Shown here one piece after another: positions 16,993 through 26,664 of a stretch of 64,000 nucleotides of DNA. The notes beneath the pieces were generated by a model that was given only the letters and a program-made list of their open reading frames with translations, did no database searches and was not told where the DNA came from. Numbering within the stretch: the first letter of the stretch is position 1; the number at the start of each line of letters is the position of its first letter. A program made the position numbers and the translations under genes. Source of the DNA: Williamwhitmania taraxaci (GTDB lineage Bacteria > Bacteroidota > Bacteroidia > Bacteroidales > Williamwhitmaniaceae); contig NZ_FMYP01000001.1 of assembly GCF_900096565.1 (NCBI RefSeq), forward strand, positions 30,086 through 94,085. The letters run 5' to 3'.

Positions 16993-18240
16993 ATGCTTTT
17001 GTTTTATTATATTTTCTTTGGTGTCTCAATTATATGGCTTTTTGTTAAAAAGAGCGATTTTATTGTGTGGTTGCCTCTTTTTTATGTTATTTTGGACTCA
17101 AGTTTTTCTTTTTTCTTAACTCTTTCAATAGTTACTTTTTTAAGACCCATTGTTTTTCTTATTATTTTGTTTTTTTATTTGAAAATCAATTCATTTAATA
17201 TATTCACTAAGTACCTATATGTTTTCTTTACTTATACTCTAGTATTAGTTCTTTTTTCAAGTCAACTCTTTTATTCTTTTAAGGGTTTCCTGCAAGTGTT
17301 TATTTCAATGATGTGCTTTCCTGTAGGATACATTTACTTCGACTCTGTTTCGAAACTTCGACGTCTCAACAAATCAGTTCTTTATCTAATTATGTTCTCC
17401 GTTTTCTCATCGGCTTTAGGATATATATTTGGGATAGGTAGGATTTTCGAATATGATGTTTCAGAAGAACAAACTATCGGTATTCTTGGTAGTAGTGGAC
17501 TCTATTCTGCAGCATTAGCTGTGGGGATTTTGCCTTTGTTATTATCAACAACAACTCGTCGCCTCTGGCGATGGGTTTTGTTTTCCTCATCTTTAGTTGT
17601 ATATATTTTTATACTTCTCAATGTACGCCGCACGGCAATTTTTATTCCTGTTGTAGGATTATTAACCTATGCTTGGTTTACTCCGAATAAATCTAAGATT
17701 TTCTCTGGAATAATTGTGGCTATTGCTGTTTTGTTATTGGCCAGTCCTTTATACTTTGATAAATTGATGAGTAGGTATAATGTTAGAGCCGATGCTGGTC
17801 GCTTTGACGAGGATTTTTACAAGACAGAAAACCGTTATATTGAAAATATTAATGTATTTACAGAGGTTTTTAGTTTTGACGATCCAGTAAAAAGTTTTTT
17901 TGGTGAAAAGATCTATGCTAGCGGAAGATTTGACGATAAGAAATCAAGAATGAATCATAGTGATCCAGCAAATTTAATGGCTGGAACTGGAATTGTTGGT
18001 TTTCTTCTTTACATCATAGTTTATATAGGTTTTTTTAAGTTTCCTCGTTTCTTCAAACACAAGGTTTCTTCGCTAATGCAGATATATAAAACGACTTACT
18101 ATAGCTTACTTTTCATGTCACTATTTGTTTCACTTAATGGAAGTCTTATGCTTGTATCATTGCGCTCAATTTTATTTCTTTATTTAGGGGCAATGTTAAG
18201 CTTAATGTGTCAAGAATCTCAAAACAATGAATCTGTTTAA
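16993..18240 (+). CDS. O-antigen polymerase (Wzy-like)
   Basis: This membrane protein (415 aa, about 10-11 hydrophobic segments) has a soluble loop with charged residues around 255-320 (RYNVRADAGRFDEDFYKTEN onward), the usual place of the periplasmic catalytic loop in Wzy/O-antigen ligase proteins. The loop holds two Arg in RYNVRADAG, in line with the family. Sequence conservation in this family is very low, so the call rests on topology and on the nearby flippase. Confidence 0.7.
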   Translation: MLLFYYIFFGVSIIWLFVKKSDFIVWLPLFYVILDSSFSFFLTLSIVTFLRPIVFLIILFFYLKINSFNIFTKYLYVFFTYTLVLVLFSSQLFYSFKGFLQVFISMMCFPVGYIYFDSVSKLRRLNKSVLYLIMFSVFSSALGYIFGIGRIFEYDVSEEQTIGILGSSGLYSAALAVGILPLLLSTTTRRLWRWVLFSSSLVVYIFILLNVRRTAIFIPVVGLLTYAWFTPNKSKIFSGIIVAIAVLLLASPLYFDKLMSRYNVRADAGRFDEDFYKTENRYIENINVFTEVFSFDDPVKSFFGEKIYASGRFDDKKSRMNHSDPANLMAGTGIVGFLLYIIVYIGFFKFPRFFKHKVSSLMQIYKTTYYSLLFMSLFVSLNGSLMLVSLRSILFLYLGAMLSLMCQESQNNESV

Positions 18241-18243
18241 CCT

Positions 18244-20016
18244 ATGAATTATCCCACAATAATTATTTCAACTGATTTACCTGTACAAAATAGTGATGGT
18301 AAATTTAGTTTGTTAGAAACTGTTGGCTTTAATATTGCTTACAATAAAAGTGTTGAAGGGAAAATATTTATTTATGAAAATGCCAATATCTTAGTTTTAG
18401 CGCATTGCAACTATGGTTTTTTGAGTTTACTAAAATTGAAAGATTCTATTTTTTTTCAATCTGAATTACAAATAATTGAATCTTTGAAACTATTGCAATG
18501 GGGTTTTCTTTCCGTTTGCAATAAACAAGACAAGAGTATAGTTCTTTATAATGATATATATGGTTTATACCCTTTGTATTATAGTAACAATAATGACAAA
18601 ATATCCATATCGAATGATTTTGATGAGTTGGCTTTAATGCAAAACTCTTTAACTATAAATAATAATGGTGTATATGACTATTTATTATTTAACTATACCT
18701 TAAAATCACGTACACTCTTCAACGAAATAGTTCACTTAGAGGGTGGCTCAAAAATATTTAAAGATAAAAGTGGACTATGTATTTCTGTAGTTTTAAATGT
18801 GGCTGATCTGATCAAGCAAGCACATCCCCTTGTTACAATTGAAGATATGTGCGCTAATTTAAGTGATCATGTTCGTGATAATATTGAATTAAGTTTACCT
18901 ATTCAACTGCCATTAACGGGTGGTTTTGATTCAAAGATCATATTGTCCCTTTTACTGCATAACGATCATGAATTTAGTGCATATACTTTTGGCGATAAAA
19001 GTAGCCCTGATTGTGTAACTGCAATGTCAATTGCCAAAGAATACAGTATTAAGCATAGGCATATTAGTTTGTCTGAAGAATACTTGTGTGATATAGAAAA
19101 AAACATAAAACAATTTATACGTGATTATCCTAATGCTCCAATGCTTGATACTCTAATGTATTACCAAATGGTACGTGATATATTTCCTCCCTCAAATATT
19201 GTAACAGGTAAGATGGGAGGAGAATTGATTGTTGGCCCAGTTTTAATTTCTGAGTTAATTACAACTCGAGTCGCATCGCTATTAACTTTATGTAAAAATG
19301 GTCAAGAGTTAATTTCTGGTTTAATGATTAATATTGAGGAGGTTGGGTTTGTAGACCGTGATCTGTTCATGAATAATATTAATGAGTATACTCAATCGCT
19401 TTCATGTTATAGGAAAGGTGAATCCAATGTTGAAAACTTGAACATTGCATTGTTCTTATTGAAGGAAACTTATGCAAAGTTTTTTGGTCCTGTTTTTTGC
19501 GTTCTTTTTTATAAGCATAATCTTATTAATCCACTAGTAGATTTAAGTTTTGTAATAAAACTATTGAATTCGAAGTTCAGTTTTTTGAAGAAGAAGCCAT
19601 TCTCAAAAGAGCCGTTTTCTCATTTTATGTCAAGGAGATTGTATCCTCTTTTAGTTAGAAATATTAGCCCTTCCGTTTTAAACACGCCGATGGATCGAGG
19701 ATATAATTTGAAAGATTTTCTTCATTGGTACAATTTCCCAAAGCCATTTCTGAATTATTTCACTCGCCATTTTCTACCGAAGAAACCTGTCAAAAAGCCT
19801 CTAGTGAGCTACATGCCAAGCATTAAAGGTCTGGTTAAAGAGAGACTGATTTCATCTTCTGTATTAGACTTGAATATATTTGATAAGGATGAAATCCTAA
19901 GGCAGATTACTGACATGGAAAATGGGAGAACTTCTCGATTCCAAGACCAGCGATTGATTCAACTTCTAACCCTTCATTATATTTTTAGCAGGTATACAAA
20001 TAAAATAATAGTATGA
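18244..20016 (+). CDS. Asparagine synthase-like protein lacking the glutaminase Cys
   Basis: The C-terminal half carries the ATP pyrophosphatase loop LTGGFDSKI (about residues 224-232) of the AsnB synthetase domain. The N-terminal half follows the Ntn-hydrolase domain of AsnB (NDIYGLYPLYYSNN near 100-113, SISNDFDEL near 120-128). However, it starts MNYPTI and has no Cys at position 2, so it cannot hydrolyse glutamine in the standard way. It might use free ammonia or another amine. Such genes occur in surface-glycan clusters, where they probably make amides of sugar acids. It lies four bases after the polymerase gene and overlaps the next by four. Confidence 0.8.
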   Translation: MNYPTIIISTDLPVQNSDGKFSLLETVGFNIAYNKSVEGKIFIYENANILVLAHCNYGFLSLLKLKDSIFFQSELQIIESLKLLQWGFLSVCNKQDKSIVLYNDIYGLYPLYYSNNNDKISISNDFDELALMQNSLTINNNGVYDYLLFNYTLKSRTLFNEIVHLEGGSKIFKDKSGLCISVVLNVADLIKQAHPLVTIEDMCANLSDHVRDNIELSLPIQLPLTGGFDSKIILSLLLHNDHEFSAYTFGDKSSPDCVTAMSIAKEYSIKHRHISLSEEYLCDIEKNIKQFIRDYPNAPMLDTLMYYQMVRDIFPPSNIVTGKMGGELIVGPVLISELITTRVASLLTLCKNGQELISGLMINIEEVGFVDRDLFMNNINEYTQSLSCYRKGESNVENLNIALFLLKETYAKFFGPVFCVLFYKHNLINPLVDLSFVIKLLNSKFSFLKKKPFSKEPFSHFMSRRLYPLLVRNISPSVLNTPMDRGYNLKDFLHWYNFPKPFLNYFTRHFLPKKPVKKPLVSYMPSIKGLVKERLISSSVLDLNIFDKDEILRQITDMENGRTSRFQDQRLIQLLTLHYIFSRYTNKIIV

Positions 20017-20615
20017 TTACTTTGTTGTTTACTAGAACTCGAAATGCAATAATTGCCATTAAAAGCAAACTATTTGTTTGTTGGTATGGATCAACCAAGA
20101 ATGTGAAAATAGGTAATCAAGTCCGTTTTTTCAAGAAGCCATCAATATATGTTACTGAAGGATCTTCACTTTATATCGGGGACAATGTGATCTTGAATTC
20201 AGATAATTTCCGCTACCACTTAAATATGCATTCTCCGTGCAAGATTTTAATAGACAGATCCGGAGCAGAGGTTTATATTGGATCAAATTCGAGAATACAT
20301 GGATCATGTATACATGCTTACAAAAAAATAGTAATTGGTAAGAATTGTTTAATTGCTGCAAACTGTCAGATAATCGACGGTAATGGTCATAGTTTATCTT
20401 TTCCGGATACAGCCAATAGAGTAAATACAATCGGCAATTCTCACGCTATTATTATTGAAGATAATGTTTGGTTAGGTACAAATGTTGTCGTATTGCCAGG
20501 GGTTACAATCGGTCACGGTAGTGTAATATCTGCAAATAGTGTTGTTCATAAAGATGTTCCACCAATGGTTGTTGCTGGAGGTAATCCGCTCCAGATAATT
20601 AAGAGTTTTGAGTAA
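20013..20615 (+). CDS. Left-handed beta-helix acyltransferase (hexapeptide)
   Basis: The 200-aa protein has the isoleucine-patch hexapeptide repeats of the LbH family (VYIGSNSRIHG, KIVIGKNCLIAANC, IIIEDNVWLGTNVVVLPGVTIGHGSVISANSVV). It ends in the usual AGGNPLQIIKSF, like maltose/galactoside-type O-acetyltransferases. It likely O-acetylates a sugar of the glycan. The start overlaps the AsnB-like stop (ATGA). Confidence 0.85.
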   Translation: MITLLFTRTRNAIIAIKSKLFVCWYGSTKNVKIGNQVRFFKKPSIYVTEGSSLYIGDNVILNSDNFRYHLNMHSPCKILIDRSGAEVYIGSNSRIHGSCIHAYKKIVIGKNCLIAANCQIIDGNGHSLSFPDTANRVNTIGNSHAIIIEDNVWLGTNVVVLPGVTIGHGSVISANSVVHKDVPPMVVAGGNPLQIIKSFE

Positions 20616-20644
20616 AATCAGTAAACTATTTTTTACAAAAATAA

Positions 20645-21679
20645 ATGATGAATGCGATTAATATCATCCTAGACTATAAAAAAAGGTTCGAGACCAAATA
20701 TACAGCTGTTCCATACCGCAGTGGATTTGATAAAGATTTATTGCAGCACTACTTTATGGAGCAAGGCTATGCTGTTTGTTTTACGACATTTTCGGAGATA
20801 GATTTTCGAGACGAGAAGCTTAAGGGTAAAGTTTTCTTATACAGCTCATCGGAAGATCAAGATGGTTTTTATAAGACCTATATTGAGGATATGGTGCTAG
20901 GGTTGAAACTGGCCGGAGCAATTGTAGTTCCTGATTATATATACCTTAAAGCGCACAACAATAAACTTTTTATGGAAATATTGCGCGATACAATGGGGCA
21001 CGAAAGTGTAAAAAACATTAAGTCACGCTATTTTGGAACGTTAGAGGATCTACAACGAAGCGAGGATGCACTCAATAACCTCAATTGTGTTATAAAACCA
21101 GCGATGGGAGCAATGAGTAAAGGGGTTTCTAGAGGGGCTTCTTTTCATGAAATTTATGATCACTCTAAAACAATTAGCAGAGCACCCTTTCACGTTGGGG
21201 AGATAAAAGATTGGTTAAGAAAATTTAAGCATAAAGGATATATTGTTGACTCAAAATACAGGAAGAAATTTATTGTTCAAAATATGGTTGAGGGGCTTGA
21301 TGGGGATTGGAAGATACTCATCTATGGTGATAAGTATTATCCATTAAACCGAAAGAATAGGGAAAATGACTTTAGGGCTAGCGGGGGAGGTAGGTTATCC
21401 TATGTAAAGGAACTTCCGGAAGGATTACTCTCTTTTGCAAAAACGGTTTATGAATCATTTAATGTTCCTAATCTTTCAATCGATGTTGCCTTCGATGGGA
21501 GTGGCTATTACCTGATTGAATTTCAAGCCTTATATTTTGGAACCTATACCATCGAGAAATCTGAGTTCTATTTTATGAGAAGGGATAATGAATGGGGGAT
21601 TTGTGAGGAACGTTCAATTTTGGAAAGGGAGTATGCCCGGAGCATTAGTGCGTTTGTATCAAAGCTTCCGTTGGAATAA
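20645..21679 (+). CDS. ATP-grasp domain protein 1
   Basis: The 344-aa protein has the signs of an ATP-grasp ligase: a central CVIKPAMGAMSKGVSRG loop (about residues 148-164), KFIVQNMVEGLDGDWKI (about 209-225) and the acidic metal site LSIDVAFDG...YLIEFQ (about 278-295). ATP-grasp ligases join a carboxylate to an amine or thiol through an acylphosphate. The family within the superfamily is unknown to me. In this cluster it may attach an amino acid to the glycan or its precursor. It starts at an ATG 29 bases after the acyltransferase gene, and a second ATG follows immediately. Confidence 0.65.
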   Translation: MMNAINIILDYKKRFETKYTAVPYRSGFDKDLLQHYFMEQGYAVCFTTFSEIDFRDEKLKGKVFLYSSSEDQDGFYKTYIEDMVLGLKLAGAIVVPDYIYLKAHNNKLFMEILRDTMGHESVKNIKSRYFGTLEDLQRSEDALNNLNCVIKPAMGAMSKGVSRGASFHEIYDHSKTISRAPFHVGEIKDWLRKFKHKGYIVDSKYRKKFIVQNMVEGLDGDWKILIYGDKYYPLNRKNRENDFRASGGGRLSYVKELPEGLLSFAKTVYESFNVPNLSIDVAFDGSGYYLIEFQALYFGTYTIEKSEFYFMRRDNEWGICEERSILEREYARSISAFVSKLPLE

Positions 21680-21763
21680 TAATGCTAGGCAATTTGAGTA
21701 TAGATTTACCGAAAGCAGTTCGGTAAAAATATTTTGTCACCTGCAACGATTTTAAATTCATCT

Positions 21764-22693
21764 ATGCATATTCTCTTTATTTGTCGAAGTAAAGTTGGTT
21801 TTGATCAGAATATTAGCCCAATAGTTAAGAACCAAGGGGATTCTTTAGTCAAAAATGGTCATCAGGTTGATTATTATCTTGTAGGAAAGGGCGTTGTTGG
21901 GTATGTTCAATTAGTTGTAGGCTTACGTCGCTTGCTAAAAACTAATAGGTATGATATAATACACGCACATTATTCCATTACGAGCATTTTTACAACACTT
22001 GCAATTCCAGGTAGAAAGTTAGTTGTATCACTTATGGGTAGTGATACAGAACGAAAAGGATTAATGTTATTTTTTATTAAAATATTCTCACGGTATTGTT
22101 GGTCGAAAGTAATTGTAAAAACCGAAAGGATGAAAATTCGGTTTAATAGTGAGAGAATTACAGTTCTACCCAATGGTGTTGATTTTGATCATTTTTCTAT
22201 CTTGCCTAAAAATGAAGCATTAGCAGCAGTTGGGTTTTCTGCAGACAAAATAAATATTCTTTTCTTGGCCGATTCCACACGTAAGGAAAAGAATGTTGGT
22301 TTAGCTCGCGATGCTGTAAGTTTATTACATGATCATTCGGTTGTTTTGCATGAAATATATCCGGTTTCGCACAAAATGGTACCCTATTATCTCAATGCTG
22401 CTGATGTTTTGGTTCTTCCTTCTTTGTATGAAGGATCTGTAAATATTGTAAAAGAGGGAATGGCATGTTGTACACCTATTGTGTCTACCGATGTTGGTGA
22501 TGTTCGGGAAAATATATCAACAGCAGCAGGGTGTTTCATAGCAAATGGACACTCAGCTGACTTTTCTAAGAAAATTAAAGAAGCCATACTTTTCGGGAAG
22601 AAGACTGATGGTAGGGAGCATATTAAACACTTGAATAGTTGTGCTATTGCCGAGAGGTTAGTCTTAGTTTATAAATCAGTATTAAAGTCATAA
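21764..22693 (+). CDS. Glycosyltransferase family 4 protein
   Basis: This short GT4 enzyme (309 aa from the ATG at 21764) has an E-x7-E motif in YEGSVNIVKEGMA and a donor-binding start at VLPNGVDFDHF. A TTG at 21734 would add ten residues, but the conserved first strand MHILFICR begins exactly at the ATG, so I place the start there. It ends two bases before the deacetylase gene. The donor and acceptor are unknown. Confidence 0.85.
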   Translation: MHILFICRSKVGFDQNISPIVKNQGDSLVKNGHQVDYYLVGKGVVGYVQLVVGLRRLLKTNRYDIIHAHYSITSIFTTLAIPGRKLVVSLMGSDTERKGLMLFFIKIFSRYCWSKVIVKTERMKIRFNSERITVLPNGVDFDHFSILPKNEALAAVGFSADKINILFLADSTRKEKNVGLARDAVSLLHDHSVVLHEIYPVSHKMVPYYLNAADVLVLPSLYEGSVNIVKEGMACCTPIVSTDVGDVRENISTAAGCFIANGHSADFSKKIKEAILFGKKTDGREHIKHLNSCAIAERLVLVYKSVLKS

Positions 22694-22695
22694 CC

Positions 22696-23538
22696 ATGTT
22701 GCGAGTTGCACTATCTCATGATGTTGATCGTATAAGAAAGTCACATCAATATATTACACGTATTGGCCGATCCTTGGCTAAACTAAACATAAAGGGTGTT
22801 TTCAATCAACTTCGGGATATAGGAAGGAGCGATCAGTATTGGGGATTTGATGAGGTAATTAAAATAGAGTCGGACTTTGGAGTAAAATCCACATTTTTTC
22901 TCTTAAATGAATCTATGAGATTGGACATTTGGAAACCATCTTCATGGAAATTATCGTTGGGCCGATATAAGATAAATGAGAAGCGTATTACAAATATGAT
23001 TAAATGGCTCGATTCGAATGGATGGGAGGTTGGCGTACACGGTTCATATCACTCCTATAATAATTCAAAACTGTTGGCCCATGAAAAGGGAGTTCTTGAG
23101 GATATTGTTGGGCACGAAATAATTGGAATACGCCAACACTATATCAATTTAGATGATTCTACATGGCAAATGCAATCTGAAGTTGGTTTCAAATACGATT
23201 CTACATGGGGGTTGGGTGACGGAATTGGTTTTAGGGAGAATCGAATAAAACCTTTTACACCTTTTAATAATTCGTTTTATGTAATTCCCTTTGCGGTAAT
23301 GGATAGTTGTTTTGCCTCAACACTAGATCGTTGGGAGCAGTTAAATAATCTGATTGAACTGTCCATTAAAAATGAATCGATTCTAGTTATTAATTGGCAT
23401 ACCAACAATTTTAGTGAACTTGATTTTCCTCACTATAAGGATAATTACATACGAATTATAGAAACTTGCATTAATCGCAGTGCTAAGTTTTACACTTTAG
23501 AAGATTATTATAAAGAGATATCTGCAATGAATTCTTAA
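22696..23538 (+). CDS. Polysaccharide deacetylase-like protein 1 (NodB fold)
   Basis: The 280-aa protein starts with LSHDVD (residues 6-11), the Asp-Asp pair of the NodB metal site, and has the histidine motif VGVHGSYHSYNN near residues 113-124. The late motif VINWHTNNF resembles the LxLHP-like motif 5. Proteins of this kind in exopolysaccharide clusters remove N-acetyl groups. It has no signal peptide, so it probably acts in the cytoplasm on a precursor. Confidence 0.75.
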   Translation: MLRVALSHDVDRIRKSHQYITRIGRSLAKLNIKGVFNQLRDIGRSDQYWGFDEVIKIESDFGVKSTFFLLNESMRLDIWKPSSWKLSLGRYKINEKRITNMIKWLDSNGWEVGVHGSYHSYNNSKLLAHEKGVLEDIVGHEIIGIRQHYINLDDSTWQMQSEVGFKYDSTWGLGDGIGFRENRIKPFTPFNNSFYVIPFAVMDSCFASTLDRWEQLNNLIELSIKNESILVINWHTNNFSELDFPHYKDNYIRIIETCINRSAKFYTLEDYYKEISAMNS

Positions 23539-23575
23539 CTTAATTAGATTAATTACACTTGTAATCAATTTTTGT

Positions 23576-24655
23576 ATGGAAACACAAAGCGGAATAGAGT
23601 ATTTACATGCACAACCTGAAGATTCTGAAGAAATATACAATTTTCATTTATCTTATTTTGGTGACATAAGGTCTAAATATGTATGGCAGTGGCAGTATGG
23701 GGATTTCAATCCTAATCAATCTGTTTTAGTTGTTGGAAAAGTAAACAAAAGGGTGATTGCAACTCAAGGTGCAATGGCTATCAATTTAATCATTAATGGA
23801 GAAAGGCAAATTACTGGGAAAAATGAGTCCCTATTAATCGAGACTGAGTTTAGGAAAAAAGGAGTATTTACAGCATTCTATGATTATGCTTTTGACGAAT
23901 ATCGCAAGGTAGAAATTACTTGTCTTTGGGGATTTACTAAGGCTATTGGACCGTTTAAGTATGTTGGATTCTCTTTTGATAGAATTATAGAAAGAGCAAT
24001 ATTCCCAATTAGTTATAGTAAAGCAATTAAGTTATCTAAGGTTGATACAATGCCATTTTTTAAAGGTATAATCTATCGAATTGGAGCAGTCGTATTATCT
24101 TTATATGCTAGGTTATCTTTAAGTTATTATACTTGTTTTCTCAAGGTGAGTCAAAATGTTAAAATCGTAAGTCATCTTAGGCGTAAAAATGATATTATTG
24201 ATTTCTTTGCTCTTTTACGACAAAATTGCCCGGATCTAATTCATATCCATATGGATTCAAGTTTTCTAGATTGGAGAATCAATAACTCTCCTAATGAAAT
24301 TGAGTGCTATTATGCCTATAACCAAGATAGTTTAAGAGGATACTTGATGGTTGAGAAAAACAAGGATTATACGGAGGTATTAGATTTTAATTTTCTCACA
24401 AAGGAGGATGGCCGTTCCCTGATAAGTTCTCTCATGAATTATCTTACTAAATCAAAAGCAGAATTCGTAATATATAGCGGAAATAAGTTAAACGATCAAA
24501 ATAATTTGGTATTTGAACTACTCTTCCGTTATGGATTTTTTAGAATTAAGGGGCCGAATGGATTTGTTTTAAAAATTCTTAATAATGTTGAGAATTCTAA
24601 AAAATTCGACTTAAAGAATTGGTATATTACTAACTTATGGAACGAGGGCAACTAG
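23576..24655 (+). CDS. GNAT-family acyltransferase
   Basis: The 359-aa protein has an N-terminal GNAT half (YLHAQPEDSEEIYNFHLSYFG, then GKNESLLIETEFRKKGVFTAFYDYAF around residues 81-106, which holds the acyl-CoA pyrophosphate loop region) and a second GNAT-like half. This two-domain form is common beside ATP-grasp and deacetylase genes in exopolysaccharide clusters. The substrate is unknown. Confidence 0.6.
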   Translation: METQSGIEYLHAQPEDSEEIYNFHLSYFGDIRSKYVWQWQYGDFNPNQSVLVVGKVNKRVIATQGAMAINLIINGERQITGKNESLLIETEFRKKGVFTAFYDYAFDEYRKVEITCLWGFTKAIGPFKYVGFSFDRIIERAIFPISYSKAIKLSKVDTMPFFKGIIYRIGAVVLSLYARLSLSYYTCFLKVSQNVKIVSHLRRKNDIIDFFALLRQNCPDLIHIHMDSSFLDWRINNSPNEIECYYAYNQDSLRGYLMVEKNKDYTEVLDFNFLTKEDGRSLISSLMNYLTKSKAEFVIYSGNKLNDQNNLVFELLFRYGFFRIKGPNGFVLKILNNVENSKKFDLKNWYITNLWNEGN

Positions 24656-24662
24656 CGTATAT

Positions 24663-25817
24663 ATGAATGGTGTAATCATTATCGAAGGTCATGTTCAAGG
24701 ATTGTCTAATACACGAGCTCTTGGAGAGCAAGGCATTCCTGTGATTGTAATCGATAAGAATAACTGCTTGGCTAGGTATTCTAAGTATTGTAAAGGTTAC
24801 TTCAAGTGTCCTAACTATAATAGCGATGATTTTGTTCCGTTTTTATTGGAACTAGCGGCAAAGGAGAATCTAGATGATTGGCTGCTGCTGCCATCTAATG
24901 ATCATGCCGTTTGGTCAATTGCAAAAAACAGGGATTTGCTTTCTTCTGTTTTTAAGATTGTTACACCAGAACTTTCGGTTGTCGAAAATATATACGACAA
25001 ATCAAAATTGCTCGATGTTGCGGTATCATGTGGTGTAGAGATACCCAGAACTGCATATTTACAAACTTCGCAAAGCAAAGTTGACCAACTCGTTTTTCCG
25101 GTGATTACAAAAGGACGTCAGGGCCTCTCTTTTTATAAGGCAACAGGGCGCAAGGTCTTTTTTGCAAATACAGAGGCGGAACTTGCTGCTCAATTAAAGC
25201 AAATAGAGTTGGTATTCCCTATTGAGAATACATTTACCCAAGAATTCATTCCTTTCGACGGCAAGAATAAGACACTATCATTTACTGCATTTTGTATAAA
25301 AGGAGAAATAAAAACATTTTGGATAGGAGAGAAGTTACGAGAGCATCCCATTCGATTTGGTACCGCAACCTATGCAACAAGTGTTGAATGCGAGCCTCTG
25401 CTTGAAATTAGCAAATCACTGTTAGGTGCTCTTAACTATTCGGGTGTTTGTGAAGTCGAATATTTATTGGATCCTCGTGATAACCGGTATAAATTGATTG
25501 AGATTAATGCACGAACCTGGCTTTGGGTTGGATTGGCCAAGGCTTGCGGTGTTGATTATGCTACAATTCTATATCGATTTGTTAATAATTTAGAGGTTGA
25601 ATATCCAAAGAAATATGCTGTTGGTATAGGTTGGGTAAACTACATCACCGATACAGTATTTAGTTTTTCAGCAATGGCTAAAGGCAAACTGAGCATAAAA
25701 ACTTATCTTCGCAGTTTTAAGGCGAAAAGGGTAGATGCCTTTTTCTCTTTTAAGGATTTAAAACCGAGCATAATGTTTTTTATGCTTGCCGTGTATATTG
25801 CAATAAAAAGGAGTTAG
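24663..25817 (+). CDS. ATP-grasp domain protein 2 (carboligase-like)
   Basis: This 384-aa ATP-grasp protein resembles the predicted carboxylate-amine ligases often found with capsule genes (COG3919-like). It has an N-terminal Rossmann-like preATP-grasp domain (GHVQGLSNTRALGEQGIPVIVID), the ATP-binding VFPVITKGRQGLSFYKA around residues 147-163, FTQEFIPFDG near 193-202 and the metal-binding EVEYL...LIEINARTW near 264-285. It starts eight bases after the GNAT gene. It probably joins a carboxylate to an amine, but the substrates are unknown. Confidence 0.75.
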   Translation: MNGVIIIEGHVQGLSNTRALGEQGIPVIVIDKNNCLARYSKYCKGYFKCPNYNSDDFVPFLLELAAKENLDDWLLLPSNDHAVWSIAKNRDLLSSVFKIVTPELSVVENIYDKSKLLDVAVSCGVEIPRTAYLQTSQSKVDQLVFPVITKGRQGLSFYKATGRKVFFANTEAELAAQLKQIELVFPIENTFTQEFIPFDGKNKTLSFTAFCIKGEIKTFWIGEKLREHPIRFGTATYATSVECEPLLEISKSLLGALNYSGVCEVEYLLDPRDNRYKLIEINARTWLWVGLAKACGVDYATILYRFVNNLEVEYPKKYAVGIGWVNYITDTVFSFSAMAKGKLSIKTYLRSFKAKRVDAFFSFKDLKPSIMFFMLAVYIAIKRS

Positions 25818-25843
25818 TTTTTTATTATTAAACATTCACAGCT

Positions 25844-26656
25844 ATGAAGGAATTGGTAATTGTTTTAACAACGATACTACTCTCAACCTCAATGTTTATC
25901 TTCTGGGTGGCAAAGGGTGGGTTTAACAAGAAGTATTTATATACTGATAATATTATATTAGGGATTGTGTCGTCGCTAATAACGCTTGGAATATATTTTT
26001 TGATTGATATACCATTTTGGATGATTGTTCCATTTGTTAGTGGAACTGTGGTTTTAATTTTATTTATTCTTCTTTTTCTATATCGTTTTTTTAGGAATCC
26101 CACCAGAATTATTCCAGGCGGAGCCAATGATATTGTATCACCGGCGGATGGTCGGATAATTTATATAAAGGAACTGGAAGCCAATCAAATTCCTGTTACG
26201 GTTAAAAAGAAGCGAATTGCAAATATTAAGGAGATCACTAAAACTGATATACTCGAGCAACCGTGTTATCTCATTGGAATTGCAATGACCCTTTTTGATG
26301 TTCACTATAACAGAGCCCCAATCGATGGTGAAGTTGTTTTAGTAAAACATACAGAAGGCACATCTATTGGGCTAAATACACCTGAGTCTACTTTGACTAA
26401 CGAGCGGAATACTACCGTTTTTAAACGAGCGGATGGTGTTATGGCCGGTGTTGTCCAAATTGCGGCTCGCGGTGTGAATAGGTGTATTGTGATGTCGAAA
26501 GAGGGTGAAAAGATGGAGCGAGGCCAAATATTTGGTAAGATTAGATGGGGTTCGCAAGCCGATCTTATCATTCCACGTAATTGTGAGATATTAGTAAGAG
26601 AGGGTGAACAGGTTCACGCTGGATCTACTGTAATTGGTAAATTGTTAGTTGACTAG
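25844..26656 (+). CDS. Phosphatidylserine decarboxylase homologue with N-terminal membrane segments
   Basis: Two membrane helices (about residues 3-23 and 33-80) lead into a phosphatidylserine decarboxylase domain. FRNPTRIIPGG, VSPADGRI (about 103-110), MTLFDVHYNRAPIDGEV (about 147-163) and IRWGSQADLIIP (about 229-240) follow the family in order. The Gly-Ser in RWGSQAD is the place where short-type enzymes self-cleave to form the pyruvoyl group. Such an enzyme makes phosphatidylethanolamine. Its position inside a glycan operon suggests it may instead decarboxylate a serine-linked lipid or glycan, but that is inference, and it could be the cell's ordinary Psd. Confidence 0.8.
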   Translation: MKELVIVLTTILLSTSMFIFWVAKGGFNKKYLYTDNIILGIVSSLITLGIYFLIDIPFWMIVPFVSGTVVLILFILLFLYRFFRNPTRIIPGGANDIVSPADGRIIYIKELEANQIPVTVKKKRIANIKEITKTDILEQPCYLIGIAMTLFDVHYNRAPIDGEVVLVKHTEGTSIGLNTPESTLTNERNTTVFKRADGVMAGVVQIAARGVNRCIVMSKEGEKMERGQIFGKIRWGSQADLIIPRNCEILVREGEQVHAGSTVIGKLLVD

Positions 26657-26664
26657 AGACAATT

